Of a DNA stretch of 64,000 nt, positions 1 through 12,115 are shown piece by piece (the first letter of the stretch is position 1; every line of letters starts with the position of its first letter). Made by a program: the position numbers and the translations under genes. The notes under the pieces are model-generated. The model saw nothing but the letters and a program-made list of their open reading frames with translations. It ran no database searches and was not told the origin of the DNA. Origin of the DNA: Anagrus nilaparvatae (lineage: Eukaryota; Arthropoda; Insecta; Hymenoptera; Mymaridae); NCBI GenBank assembly GCA_022575985.1, contig JAKSXM010000107.1, positions 2,666,001 to 2,730,000 of the forward strand. The letters run 5' to 3'.

Positions 1-260
1 AAAATTCCTACTCTTATTACTATTTTTTTTAATTTAAATTTTTATGTTAGACATGTCATCTGTTAATTTAAAATTTAGTTCTAATCATGGTGATTTAAGA
101 GAAACATTCATTCATTTTTTTAATATTTATTTGATATGTGAAAGTGGAGTTATGAAGTTCTAATGTTATGAGAAAGCACCTTCCGAATGCCCTTAGCCAA
201 TTTGGGCAATTGCAATAGAAATTCTCAATCTATATTTACCTGGATTTAATATCAAATCTC
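1..260. other. AT-rich flank, no gene seen
   Basis: No coding or RNA feature was recognised. This is the left flank of the giant inverted repeat. The mirrored sequence beyond 13292 does not align convincingly with it, so the outer limit of the palindrome is placed near 261. Confidence 0.4.
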
Positions 261-687
261 AAGGTACCAACTCAGTGAAAAGTGTAATTTTTTAATGACT
301 TTTTAAAACTTGTATTTTTTTCAAAAAGTATCTTTATTAGTGTTTTAAAAATTTTTTTTTTTCGATGTCCACTTTTTGGCTTGTATATAGGTGGCGTTGA
401 GGTTGCGCCAAAAAAAGTTTGCTCCACTGCGGACTGTGTATATCTCCGGATTGGCTCATTTTACAGACATGCCACACTATGCATCGATATCGAAATCGAT
501 GGCGAAAAATAAAAAGTATGGTGCGGCTAAATTCAAATTTTTTTAATTATTTAATAAAAAGTTATAATAAATTTACTTTTAATAAACATATTGGCAATAT
601 AATTATAATAATAAAAAAAAATTATAAAAAAAAATATAAATATAAAAAAATATAAAAAAAACATAAAAAAATATAATACATAATTAT

Positions 688-1844
688 AAAAAAAAAAGTT
701 CTGATCCTGTAACTAGACCTACCTACAGGTAAGTTTTTCGATGTCCTAAAACCGAATCTGAAGTCAGAATTTAGCCTACACCCTCAGATTTTGCCCCAGC
801 TACCCCCAGCCACCCTCTAAACCGCCCAAAAAGCAAATATTTTACTATGTCCAAAAGTTAAAAATAAAAGTACTTTAGTAACGTACTTTGATGTTTTAAA
901 ACCGAATCTGATGTCAGAATTCAGCCTACACCCTCAGATTTTGCCCCAGCTACCCCCAGTCACCCTCTAAACCGCCCCAAAAAGCAAATATTTTACTATG
1001 TCCAAAAGTTAAAAATAATAAGACCTTATTTACGTATTTTGATGTTCTAAAAACGAATTTCAAGTCAGAATTTACCTATCACCCTTAGTTTTTGCCCCAG
1101 CTACCCCAATCACCCTCTAAACTGCCCCAGAGGGTGAATATTTTACTTTGTGCAAAAGTTATAAATTAAAGTACCTTGGTTAGGTATTTTGATGTTCTAA
1201 AAACGAATTTCAAGTTAGAATTTACCTATAACCTTTAGTTTTTGTTCCAGCTACCCTAGTTACCCTCTAAAACCTACCAGAGAAAGGTTAAGTAACGAAA
1301 CATACGTAATCATATATGCTCGTAGGTGCTTATTGTTTCCAACAAAAGTTCTTAGCACCATCCTGATATCGCTGTAATATTCTAAAGCAATTAATTAACC
1401 TTCCTCCGGTAGACTTTAGAGGGTAACTAGCTGGGACAAAAACTATGGATGACGGATAAATTCTGACTTAAAATTCGTTTTTAGAACATCAAAAAACGGA
1501 ACTAAGATACTTTAATTTATAACTTTTGCACAATGTAAAATATTCACCCTCTGGGGCAGTTTAGAGGGTGACTGGGGGTATCTGGGGCAAAATCTGATGG
1601 TGTAGGATAAATTCTGACTTCAGATTTGGTTTAAGGTCATCAAAATATGTAACTAAAGTTCTTTTATTTTTAACTTTTGGACATAGTAAAATATTTGATT
1701 TTTGGGGCGGTTTAGAGGGTGACTGGGGCTTTCTGGAGCAAAATCTGAGGGTATAGGCTAAATTCTGAGTTCAGATTCGGTTTTAGGACATCGAAAAACT
1801 TACCTGTAGGTAGGTCTAGTTACAGGATCAGAACTTTTTTTTTT
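688..1844. mobile_element. Foldback element FB1 with inverted tandem arrays
   Basis: The ends are a long inverted repeat. GTTCTGATCCTGTAACTAG at 698 has its reverse complement ending at 1834, next to A/T runs. Each arm holds about four units of roughly 150 bp containing a CCCTCAGATTTTGCCCCAGC core (near 781, 931, 1081 and 1230), repeated in inverted orientation from about 1400 to 1780. The mirrored right arm of the palindrome (about 12690-12790) lacks the element, which supports a discrete insertion of about 1.15 kb. It encodes nothing recognisable, so it is probably non-autonomous. Confidence 0.75.
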
Positions 1845-2158
1845 GTGCAGCTGTGTAATAATAATACTACAGTAATTTTCAGTAAGAACATTAATTCTGA
1901 AACACTTCTGCACAAATAATTAGTCCAATTAATAAAATGAGGAAAAAGAGTGTCATTAATAATTAATTATTTATTACAATTCATAAAATTAAATTTAAAG
2001 TGAAAACAATATATAAAAGTTTGGATCATCCTAAGTTTGGAATTTTTCTTAAATTAATTAATTTTGAATGTACCAGTGATTTTAATGATTTTTACAATAA
2101 TTATCCACTCTGTTTTGTGCTAAAATTATGAAATTAATTAAGATTCATAAGAATAAAA

Positions 2159-2613
2159 ACTTATAACCGATTTGTGTAAACACAACCTAAATGCATGGAA
2201 CATGTTTACTTCCAGCTGAGGACTAGGTATAATACAAATGTTACTCAATATTACAATACAATTTTCTAATTTTATAATTTGTAATTATCACCTTACAAGT
2301 TGTTAAGATTCTAACCTCAAACTATTTTGATTCCCTAAACCTGAATTATTCTAAGTCCCTTAATCTATATTATTCCAAATCCCTAAACCTGGATTATTCC
2401 AAGTACCTAAATCGATATTATACTAAGTCTATGAACCTGTATTATCCTAAGTCCTTAAGCCCAGATTTTTCAAAGTTTCCTAATTATTCTAAGGCTTATT
2501 TGACCCCTTTCCCCTTAAATAGGACACATTTAACCCCCCCCCCCCTTAAATAAGAAAAATTTGACCTCCCCCTTAATTTTTAAGTTCTGAAGTACCCCCT
2601 CCCTATAAACATG
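2159..2613 (+). mobile_element. E24 element, copy 1 (full length)
   Basis: It begins CTTATAACCGATTTGTG and has inverted motifs near both ends, ATGGAACATGTTTA at 2197 and AAACATGTTCCAT at about 2597. Between them lie about six 24-bp units (TTATTCTAAGTCCCTAAACC-like, 2330-2480) and a 12-base C run at 2534-2545. The mirrored right arm (around 12395-12410) runs straight from AAGAATAAAAA to AGCTTTTGAAAG without it, so the insertion limits are known to within a few bases. It has no transposase gene and is a non-autonomous element of unknown superfamily. Confidence 0.75.
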
Positions 2614-2891
2614 TTCCATGTTAAAAAGCTTTTGAAAGTATAAATTCAAGTTCATTAAACCATCGCCAACACTAAGTCTTTTCGGTTCAACTGTAAAAGA
2701 AAAAGTTTAAAAGGCTTTTCAATATTCCAACTTGATCCAGAGATATTATTGAGAATTCTACAATGCTCATCATCAGAAGCAAGAGTTAGGACAAGAATGT
2801 TAGTTACATCAGTGAAGTCGAGCATCGTTTAGAATAGCTGTAGCGTTCACAAAACTTATATGATTTAAGTTGTTACAATTCAGGTCTTATA

Positions 2892-3293
2892 GTTACTATA
2901 ATAATTTAATGATGTTTATTATTCATAAGTTGAGTTAAAATGATAGAATTAAGCTAAATATTAATAATGTTCACAATTATTATAACAATTGTGCCTTGTA
3001 CAGTAATTATGAATTATATTTATGCATTATTGGGTTCAACTGAAGTAGCTTAGATCACTCTTGTTAAAAGTTTAGTTTTACATAATAAAGATTTAACAAC
3101 TTGGAAAATTCGGAAAAACTTTCAAATTTAATCTGGTACTGATGAATTGATTAGATTCAACGATGACTGATTGGATTTCAATGACAAGATTTTAAAGCTT
3201 ATTTTTTTTCTAATGAAATACTTTAATAGATTACATCATGTTCTCTCTTTTTCATCTTCTCTTTACATCTCTTATAAGCTACAACTGTTACTA
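2892..3293. repeat. About 395-bp segment present in left palindrome arm only
   Basis: The segment is bounded by direct repeats GTTACTA at 2892-2898 and 3287-3293. The right arm has a single copy of this heptamer (near 12115-12123) and lacks the intervening sequence. This could be an insertion with a 7-8 bp target duplication in the left arm, or a deletion between the two heptamers in the right arm. The segment ends show no clear terminal inverted repeat. Confidence 0.5.
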
Positions 3294-5400
3294 CCCTATC
3301 AAAAATTGTTATATAACATACTGTATAATTTATCATATTATTAATCATATAATTAATCATATAAATAATCATATAATTAATCATATTTAAATTAGATCCC
3401 GATTAGGATATATTTAATTATATGATTATTTATATGATTATTTATATGATTAATTATATGATTTTTAAAGACCTTAATTTTTTTTTAAAAAAGCAACCCC
3501 GGTGCATAAGTTAACGTTAATTTAGGGTAAATTTAAGGTTAATTTAGGGTAGATTTAACGTTAATTTACTGTTAAATTTAACGTTAAAATTATCGCGGAA
3601 AATTGGAAAAAAAAATCTTTATAATTATGTATTTTTTAATTTTACTAATCCAATTGTAGTTATTATGGAATATTCCCTGATGTTTCTAAAATTAAGCATC
3701 ATTGCTATTTTTGAATCAATTTTCATTAATTTCTTTTCACAACTAAATTTTTTGATCAAATATTTGTTCTAACATTAAATTAAACGTTCAAATTCGGTAT
3801 TAAATTTAACATTAAAATTTAACGTAAAAAAAAACATCTCAACATAGCAACCAAAGTTTTAGAAACATTTTTGAAATAAGCCTTGAAAATTTTACTAATG
3901 TTCGCAGATAAACGTTTCCAAACGACGTTTTATTAATATTTCAAGACGTTTCATCGGCTCCGACTTTTTTCCCTAAAAAATTGCCTTTTGGCGTATTTAC
4001 AGACATTTGGTGTAAAAAAAAATAAAAAAAGTTAGTATTTCCTTCATTTTTTTATTTTATTAACGGATCAATGAAATGGCAAGGTATTTGTTCAAAACAA
4101 AAATTTACAATTTATTAACACTTTGATCTTCGATCAATAAACTACAGCTGGTTTATTAACATCATTAAAAATTTCTGTAAATAAAAGAAAATATAAATTT
4201 TTTAGCTATTATTCTCTATAAAAGATTAAATCTGAATAAATTGCATTACCTATTTGTTTATTCAATTACATTGAATGATCGTTTTAATTTTTTGAAGATG
4301 CAGTCCGGACTTCAAAATCCTGCTATTATTAACTGCAGATGTGAAATTTTCAATTTAAGAGTTTCGATCAGAATTCCATCTTTCGAAAAAAAGTTTTGTA
4401 CTAAATCTCCAATCAGACTCTCAAAAATATTTAGTAACTTTCCAATCTCTGAGAATCAAAAAAAGTAAAACTATAGTTTTTCACACTGTCAGATTGCTGC
4501 GCTTAAATTTTTCTTAAAAATTAAGCAAATTCTTAAAAACCGGTAATTAAAGGGACATTAATTGTAGTAAATGTTTTTTTGAAAATTGAACTTTTTGTAT
4601 GTGTTATAAAGGGAATAAATATAAATAAATAATGCATAAATCACATCATATACACTGAAAACATTCTTGTCCGGGTAATTACTATCTGGGCAGTAAATTT
4701 ATATTATCGGGATAGTTACCTATATAGTAATTACCCGAAAAAGAATTTTTACAGTGTATGAATCAAGAATATCAGGTATCTAGCACCAAAAATGAAAAAA
4801 AAAAAATTGACTTAAAAAATTGAGGCCATGATTTTCCGGTAGTTTTGACCCTATAGAATGAAAAAAAAAACGTAAACACGGAATCCGCGATTGATGCCAA
4901 AAAGATTTTCCCACTTATATGTCAAAAACCATGTTTTTCGTATCAGAGCTACCCTAAATTTTCAAAATGACTTTTTAGGTAAATAAAATTTTTAAAAAAT
5001 AGATAAAAAAATCTGATTGCCAGGGAGAAACCACTTCAGTAGAAGAAAATAACTTTTCTTTTTACGATGAAATTTAGACAAGTTATCGTCAATTTAAGAT
5101 TTTACTTAAATTTGTCTTTAAAAATATATTTAAAAAAGCCTGTTTCTGAACTTAAATATGCATTATTTGCTTATGATTCTTATGGTAAAATATTACTTTT
5201 TTTTAAAATCTTTTACTTTTTCCCTGTGTATTCATTTCTTTAAGAAAAAAATCATTTTTTTTTACCACATTTCAACTATTGGGTCAAAAACTGTGTTAAG
5301 TAAATTTTTCTATTTTCAGTTTTCAAATTTTTCAAAAATGAAAATGATTTTTTTTCTTAAGGAAATGAATGATAATGATAATTAAAAATATGAACTCAAA
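3294..5400. repeat. Inner left arm of giant palindrome
   Basis: The arm is nearly identical to the reverse complement of 10010-12115. A 228-base stretch at 4241-4468 matches 10944-11171 without a difference, and only scattered substitutions were seen elsewhere (for example at the AGATCCCGAT site near 3395). It contains an ATAATCATATAA-type AT tandem (3330-3460), TTAACGTTAAATTT-like repeats (3500-3590) and a 108-bp MITE. The 75-codon open frame at 4241 is present in both arms only because the DNA is duplicated. Confidence 0.85.
4650..4757. mobile_element. Small TA-flanked MITE (left arm copy)
   Basis: The ends are TACACTGAAAAC and TTTTTACAGTGTA. The inside is nearly palindromic, with a GGGTAATTACTAT motif and its complement. 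A TA dinucleotide outside the CACTG ends would fit a Tc1/mariner-type target duplication. It is about 108 bp, with no coding capacity. The same MITE lies at 10656-10763 because the palindrome duplicates it. Confidence 0.55.
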
Positions 5401-5621
5401 ATCGTGATTAACTATCCCGCAAACCTTACTGGGGTATCAAAAATATGCTTAGTTACCAATTTTTCAATAAATTACCTATCTTGCTATTTTTTGCCAGTTT
5501 ACATTATATAGCGTTCATTACTCAAAACTGGCCATCCAAAAATGTTTGAAACCTTCATAATCGGTTTCAGTGACCCAAAAAACATACGTTTGACTGAGGT
5601 GGATCCATTCTCGTTCTGATA

Positions 5622-5945
5622 AAAATTTATAACCGGTTTGTGTAACTACACAACCAACGAGCATGGAACATGTTTACTTATAACAGTAATAAATCCAAAA
5701 ACTGAAATTACAATAAATCCTGAAATATATATTATCCTAAGTCCGTAAACTTAAAGTATTCTAAGCTGTTTTTGTTATCAGGGCCTGATCAGGTCCTGAC
5801 TCCCACTTCAAATTATTCTAAGTCCCTAAATTGAAAATATTCTAAGTCCATTTCACCCCCCCTAAAACGCCACTTTTTCACCCCCCCCCCCCTACTGAGC
5901 CAAACTTTTTCAAATACCCCATCCAATGAACATGTTCCATGTTAA
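5622..5945 (+). mobile_element. E24 element, copy 2
   Basis: It starts TTATAACCGGTTTGTG, has GCATGGAACATGTTTACT near 5660 and ends AACATGTTCCATGTT. It contains 24-bp-type units (TATTCTAAGTCC) and a 12-base C run at 5881-5892. It is shorter than copy 1. Its mirror partner is 9082-9392. Confidence 0.7.
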
Positions 5946-6018
5946 AAATTTTTGAATGCATTTAACATTGCTGACGCGTTGACTAATGTAGAACTTCTAT
6001 CTTTTTTAAAACAAATTT

Positions 6019-6703
6019 AAGGTTGAATCGGGTGGATAGAAATAGAATTTTTTGGGTAAAAATTTCTGGAGATCGAAACTTCTGGAATGTTTAATATTTT
6101 TAGCCATTGATCATGTTATGTGTCCCTAAAAATTTAAAAAATAATTTTGAAAATTTATTGACTACTGACGGAGATATTAGCGCTTGAAATTGCATTAATT
6201 GTTGAGGTACTTAATTAATCAAGACTTTTTTATAAATAATCTGATTTTAAAAATCTTTGAATAAAATATTTAGGACATTATTTAGCATCGATTCACTAAA
6301 AAAAATTTTGATTTTCTACGTTTTGCCGCGAATAAATTGATTTTTTGAAAAATTTAGGTTAGGCCAAAAATCAAAAAACTTGAAATATATTTCACATTAT
6401 TGTTAAAAATTGAGATTTTTTTTTTGTGAATCGATGCTAAATAATGTCCTAAATATTATATTCAACGATTTTTAAAATTAGATTATTTATAAAAAAGTCT
6501 TGATTAATTAAGTACCTCAAAACTTAATGAAATTTCAAGCGCTAATATCTCGGTCTATAATCAATTAATTTTCTAAATTATTTTTTTAATTTTAAGGGAC
6601 ACATAACATAATCAATGGCTAAAAATATTAAACATTCCAGAAGTTTTGATATCCAGAAATTTTTACTCAAAAAATGCTATTTCTATCCACCTGATTCAAC
6701 CTT
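6019..6703. repeat. Long hairpin (foldback) centred near 6361
   Basis: AAGGTTGAATCGGGTGGATAG at the left end pairs with its near-complement ending at 6703. The motif TTTAGCCATTGATCATGTTA (near 6100) pairs with its complement near 6615. The arms are about 330 bp with moderate divergence. No gene was recognised. Confidence 0.75.
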
Positions 6704-7435
6704 AAGTAAAATCTTAAATTGACGATAATTTGGCTAAATTTTATCGTAAAAAGAAAAGTTTTTTTTCTTCTGGAGTGGCTTTTCCCTGGAAATTGGATTG
6801 TTTTATCAAACTTTTCAAATTTTATTTATCCAAAAAGTTATTTTCAAAATTTGGGATAGTTCAGATACGAAAAACACGGTTTTTGACATAAAAGTGTCAA
6901 AATCTCTTTGGCGTTCATCTCCGATTTCGTGTTCACATTTTTTTTGTATTCTATAGGGTTCCAGAAAAAGTTACCAGAAAATCATGGTGGTAGTCTTTTT
7001 TTTTTTTTTAATTTTGGTGTTCATAAAACGAATTTTTTCGTAGAAATGGAAATATAGAGTTTTTGAGTGGCATCTCTCGGGAATCCAATGATGTGGGTCT
7101 TTTAGTCGGTAATTAAATAAAATTTAAAGGTTTTTTTGCAAAAAATTGCAAAATTTATCACGGGCTCTATTGTTATATAACGTTTTTTGAGTTTTATACT
7201 TTCATAATCACATGCTTTGCCCATAAGAGCCCGTGTTAAATTTCGCATTTTTGTGTACAAATGTCTGAAAATTTTGTTAGATTACCGACTAAAAGATCCA
7301 CACCATTGGATATCTGAGACTTTTTTCTAAAAAACTGTAAATGAAAAAAAAAAAAAATTAAATATTTTATAGTATTAATTTAAATTTAAAATATAGATAA
7401 GTTTAAAAGACAATTAATCTGCATCAATTTTAATT

Positions 7436-8662
7436 AATTAATTTTTTCAAAAAACTCTTAATTAACCCTTAACCATTAGGTTTAAACTCTTACCAATTTT
7501 TTTTTGGTTCGGATAAGCCAAACTGGAGATACCCTGCACATCGTTTTTTCTTCTTATTTCTGCCTTATTAAAAAAATTCATTTTTGATTCGAGGTAGTTT
7601 TTTTCTTATTCACAGAACCAATATTTTTTGAGAGATCTAGAATATTCTAGATTTGATAGAAAAAGTTTTAAATTTTAATAAAAGTTTGAATCAAGGTTAT
7701 TAAATAAAACTTACGTTACGATATAATTAATGCTTTATTTAGATCTAAGAGTAAAATACGATTCTAAAATTGATAAAAAAGTAGTTTCACCACAACAGCA
7801 ATCCATCCTTATCTTTATTCAGAATTCAACAATATTTGATCAATACAACAAATTTTCTTAATCCACTAAAAAAATTTTCCTTGATTGAATCTCTGTAAAA
7901 AATTCACAAAAATGTATTTTATTTTTAATATTGAACCAATTAATTTTTAGCTAAATATATATTTTTTGTATACATTTAAATATTTTTTTTACTGATAAAA
8001 ATGCAATTAACTTTTTGGTTAAGTTTGGTTATATCAAAGTTCAAGTTCATTAGCATGATATGAACTATATGTTCATAAGCGAACTTAACCAAAAACTAAA
8101 TTTCATTTTTTAATCAGCAAAAAAAATATTTAAATGTACAAAAAATTATATTCAGTTAAATATTTACACGAACTAAATTAAAAATATATATTTTTTTGTG
8201 AATTTTTTACAGAGAATCAATCAAGGTAGATTTTTTTAGTGAAATAAGAGAATTTGTTGTATTAATCAAATATTGTTGAATTATAAATAAAGATAAGGAT
8301 GGACTGCTGTTGTGGTGAAATTACTACTTTTTTATCAATTTCAAAATCTTATTTTACTCTTAGAGCTAAAGCATTAATTATATCGTAACGTAAGTTTTAT
8401 TCAATAACCTTGATTCAAACTTTAATTAAAATTTTAAACTTTTTACTATCAAATCTAGATCTGTCAAAAAATATTGGTTCTGTGAATAAGAAAAAAACTA
8501 CCTCGAATCAAAAATGAATTTTTTTAATAAGGCAGAAAAAAGAAGAAAAAACGATGTGCAGGGTATCTCCAGTTTGGCTTATCCGAACCAAAAAAAAAAA
8601 TGGTAAGAGTTTAAACCTAATGGTTAAGGGTTAATTAAGATTTTTTTGAAAAAATTAATTAT
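7436..8662. repeat. Long hairpin (foldback) centred near 8049
   Basis: TTGGTTCGGATAAGCCAAAC at about 7505 pairs with its complement at about 8590. The arms are about 550-600 bp and highly similar. The flanks 7210-7345 and 8830-8950 form a further inverted pair (ACCGACTAAAAGATCCACAC and its complement), so the hairpin continues outward with gaps. Confidence 0.75.
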
Positions 8663-9081
8663 AAACAAAATAGTGGTTGCGCAAAATTTAAATTCAAAAG
8701 AGGTACAGAAATAATAAAATAAAAAATAAAAAAAAGTAAATAAACAATTTTAGTTATAATCTCATTTTTTAAATAATTATTTATCTATATATTTTAAATT
8801 TAAATTTATATTATAAAACATTTAATTCTTTATTTTGACATTTACAGTTTTTTAGAAGAAAGTCTCAGATATCCAAAGGTGTGGGTCTTTTAGTCGGTAA
8901 TCGTACAAAATTTTTAGATATTTGTACACAAAAATGCGAAAAATAACATGGGCTCTTATGAGGAACACATGTATCACGACATCAGATAGATATAGCACAT
9001 CGCCTGTAAATATTAAAGTATAAAAATGCCTGTTTCTGAACTTTAAACATGCAATACTCGCTTGATTTTGATCATAAAACA

Positions 9082-9392
9082 TACATTTTAACATGGAACA
9101 TGTTCATTGGATGGGCTATTTGAAAAGGTTTGGCTCGGAAGGGGGGGGGGGGTTAAATATTGACATGGACTTAGAATATTTTCAATTTAGGGACTTAGAA
9201 TAATTTGAAGTGGGAGTCTGATCAGGCCCTGATAAGAACAAGAACTTAGAATTCTTTAAGTTTATGGACTTAGGACAATTTATATTTCAGGATTTATTGT
9301 AATTTCGGTTTTTGGATTTATTACTGTTATGAGTGAACATGTTCCATGCTCGTTGGTTGTGTAGTTACCCAAACCGGTTATAAATTTTTTTT
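9082..9392 (-). mobile_element. E24 element, copy 3 (mirror of copy 2)
   Basis: In reverse orientation it shows AACATGGAACATGTTCATTG at 9090, a 12-base G run at 9141-9152, 24-bp-type units and the AACCGGTTATAAATTT end near 9385. It is the palindrome partner of 5622-5945. Confidence 0.7.
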
Positions 9393-9399
9393 TTTTAAC

Positions 9400-10009
9400 C
9401 GATTAATTTTCCCCTGGCAATTCAATTCTTTAAGAATAAAAATCATTTTCATTAACCAAATTTCAGTTTTTTGAGGACGAGAAAAACGAATTTAAGGGAG
9501 AAAATTTTCAATTTTTCACCCTGAAATAATTTCCGATTTTTCAAGATAGCGGTCATAAAAAATATTAAAACGAATTTCAGAGGAAAAATTTTCAAATTTT
9601 CATCCTAAAATATTTTCCGAGTTTTCAAGATAACGGAAAATTTTCTTTTTAAAATTCGTTTTTTTCAACCTCAAAAACCCATCAGTAACGTACAATTTTC
9701 AGTTTCATATTTTTTTATGTCCGCCATATTGAAAAATCGGAAAATATTTTCGGGTGAAAAATTGAAAATTTTTTCTTTAAAATTCAATTCCTTGACCTCA
9801 AAAACCTTCCGGTAACGTACAAAGTTCATTTTCTAATATATATCTCGACCACCAACTCACCCGACAACTCGCCCAACAAGTCTCTCGACTATTTATCCAC
9901 CCTCTCTCTAATTCTCCCATGATACTATACGGCTTCCGTAATAACTAGCTTGATTTCTATCGTAAAATAATAATTTTTTTTTTTAATCAATTAATTTTTC
10001 TCTGGCAAT
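9400..10009. repeat. Short degenerate direct and inverted repeats
   Basis: Units of about 100 bp carrying TTTTCCGATTTTTCAAGATA-like cores recur in direct and inverted orientation from about 9480 to 9840. They are followed by a slightly less AT-rich stretch (CTCGACCACCAACTCACCCG). No coding feature was seen. About 400 bp of this tract is absent from the mirrored left arm. Confidence 0.5.
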
Positions 10010-12115
10010 TCATTACCTTAAGAAAAAAAAATCATTTTTATTGACAAATTTTTAATTTTTAGGTCAATAGCCTTTGAAAACTGTGAGTAGCAAAATTTAT
10101 TTAACACAGATTTTCATTGGTTTTTGACCCAATAGTTGAAATGTGGTAAAAAAAAATGATTTTTTTCTTAAAGAAATGAATACTCAGGGAAAAAGTAAAA
10201 GATTTAAAAAAAAAAGTAATATTTTACCATAAGAATCATAAGCAAATAATGCATATTTAAGTTCAGAAACAGGCTTTTTTAAATATATTTTTTAAGACAA
10301 ATTTAAGTAAAATCTTAAATTGACGATAACTTGTCTAAATTTCATCGTAAAAAGAAAAGTTATTTTCTTCTACTGAAGTGGTTTCTCCCTGGCAATCAGA
10401 TTTTTTTATCTATTTTTTAAAAATTTTATTTACCTAAAAAGTCATTTTGAAAATTTAGGGTAGCTCTGATACGAAAAACATGGTTTTTGACATATAAGTG
10501 GGAAAATCTTTTTGGCATCAATCGCGGATTCCGTGTTTACGTTTTTTTTTTCATTCTATAGGGTCAAAACTACCGGAAAATCATGGCCTCAATTTTTTAA
10601 GTCAATTTTTTTTTTTTCATTTTTGGTGCTAGATACCTGATATTCTTGATTCATACACTGTAAAAATTCTTTTTCGGGTAATTACTATATAGGTAACTAT
10701 CCCGATAATATAAATTTACTGCCCAGATAGTAATTACCCGGACAAGAATGTTTTCAGTGTATATGATGTGATTTATGCATTATTTATTTATATTTATTCC
10801 CTTTATAACACATACAAAAAGTTCAATTTTCAAAAAAACATTTACTACAATTAATGTCCCTTTAATTACCGGTTTTTAAGAATTTGCTTAATTTTTAAGA
10901 AAAATTTAAGCGCAGCAATCTGACAGTGTGAAAAACTATAGTTTTACTTTTTTTGATTCTCAGAGATTGGAAAGTTACTAAATATTTTTGAGAGTCTGAT
11001 TGGAGATTTAGTACAAAACTTTTTTTCGAAAGATGGAATTCTGATCGAAACTCTTAAATTGAAAATTTCACATCTGCAGTTAATAATAGCAGGATTTTGA
11101 AGTCCGGACTGCATCTTCAAAAAATTAAAACGATCATTCAATGTAATTGAATAAACAAATAGGTAATGCAATTTATTCAGATTTAATCTTTTATAGAGAA
11201 TAATAGCTAAAAAATTTATATTTTCTTTTATTTACAGAAATTTTTAATGATGTTAATAAACCAGCTGTAGTTTATTGATCGAAGATCAAAGTGTTAATAA
11301 ATTGTAAATTTTTGTTTTGAACAAATACCTTGCCATTTCATTGATCCGTTAATAAAATAAAAAAATGAAGGAAATACTAACTTTTTTTATTTTTTTTACA
11401 CCAAATGTCTGTAAATACGCCAAAAGGCAATTTTTTAGGGAAAAAAGTCGGAGCCGATGAAACGTCTTGAAATATTAATAAAACGTCGTTTGGAAACGTT
11501 TATCTGCGAACATTAGTAAAATTTTCAAGGCTTATTTCAAAAATGTTTCTAAAACTTTGGTTGCTATGTTGAGATGTTTTTTTTTACGTTAAATTTTAAT
11601 GTTAAATTTAATACCGAATTTGAACGTTTAATTTAATGTTAGAACAAATATTTGATCAAAAAATTTAGTTGTGAAAAGAAATTAATGAAAATTGATTCAA
11701 AAATAGCAATGATGCTTAATTTTAGAAACATCAGGGAATATTCCATAATAACTACAATTGGATTAGTAAAATTAAAAAATACATAATTATAAAGATTTTT
11801 TTTTCCAATTTTCCGCGATAATTTTAACGTTAAATTTAACAGTAAATTAACGTTAAATCTACCCTAAATTAACCTTAAATTTACCCTAAATTAACGTTAA
11901 CTTATGCACCGGGGTTTCTTTTTTAAAAAAAAATTAAGGTCTTTAAAAATCATATAATTAATCATATAAATAATCATATAAATAATCATATAATTAAATA
12001 TATCCTAATCGGGATCAAATTTAAATATGATTAATTATATGATTATTTATATGATTAATTATATGATTAATAATATGATAAATTATACAGTATGTTATAT
12101 AACAATTTTTGATAG
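10010..12115. repeat. Inner right arm of giant palindrome
   Basis: This is the reverse complement of 3294-5400 at near identity, including the MITE (10656-10763) and the 228-base stretch at 10944-11171. No gene was recognised. Confidence 0.85.

Noticed and set aside
4241..4468. Identical 75-codon open frames at 4241-4468 (plus) and 10944-11171 (minus)
   Set aside because: They are identical because the DNA is an inverted duplication. The third copy (17640-18700) breaks the frame, and there is no domain resemblance.
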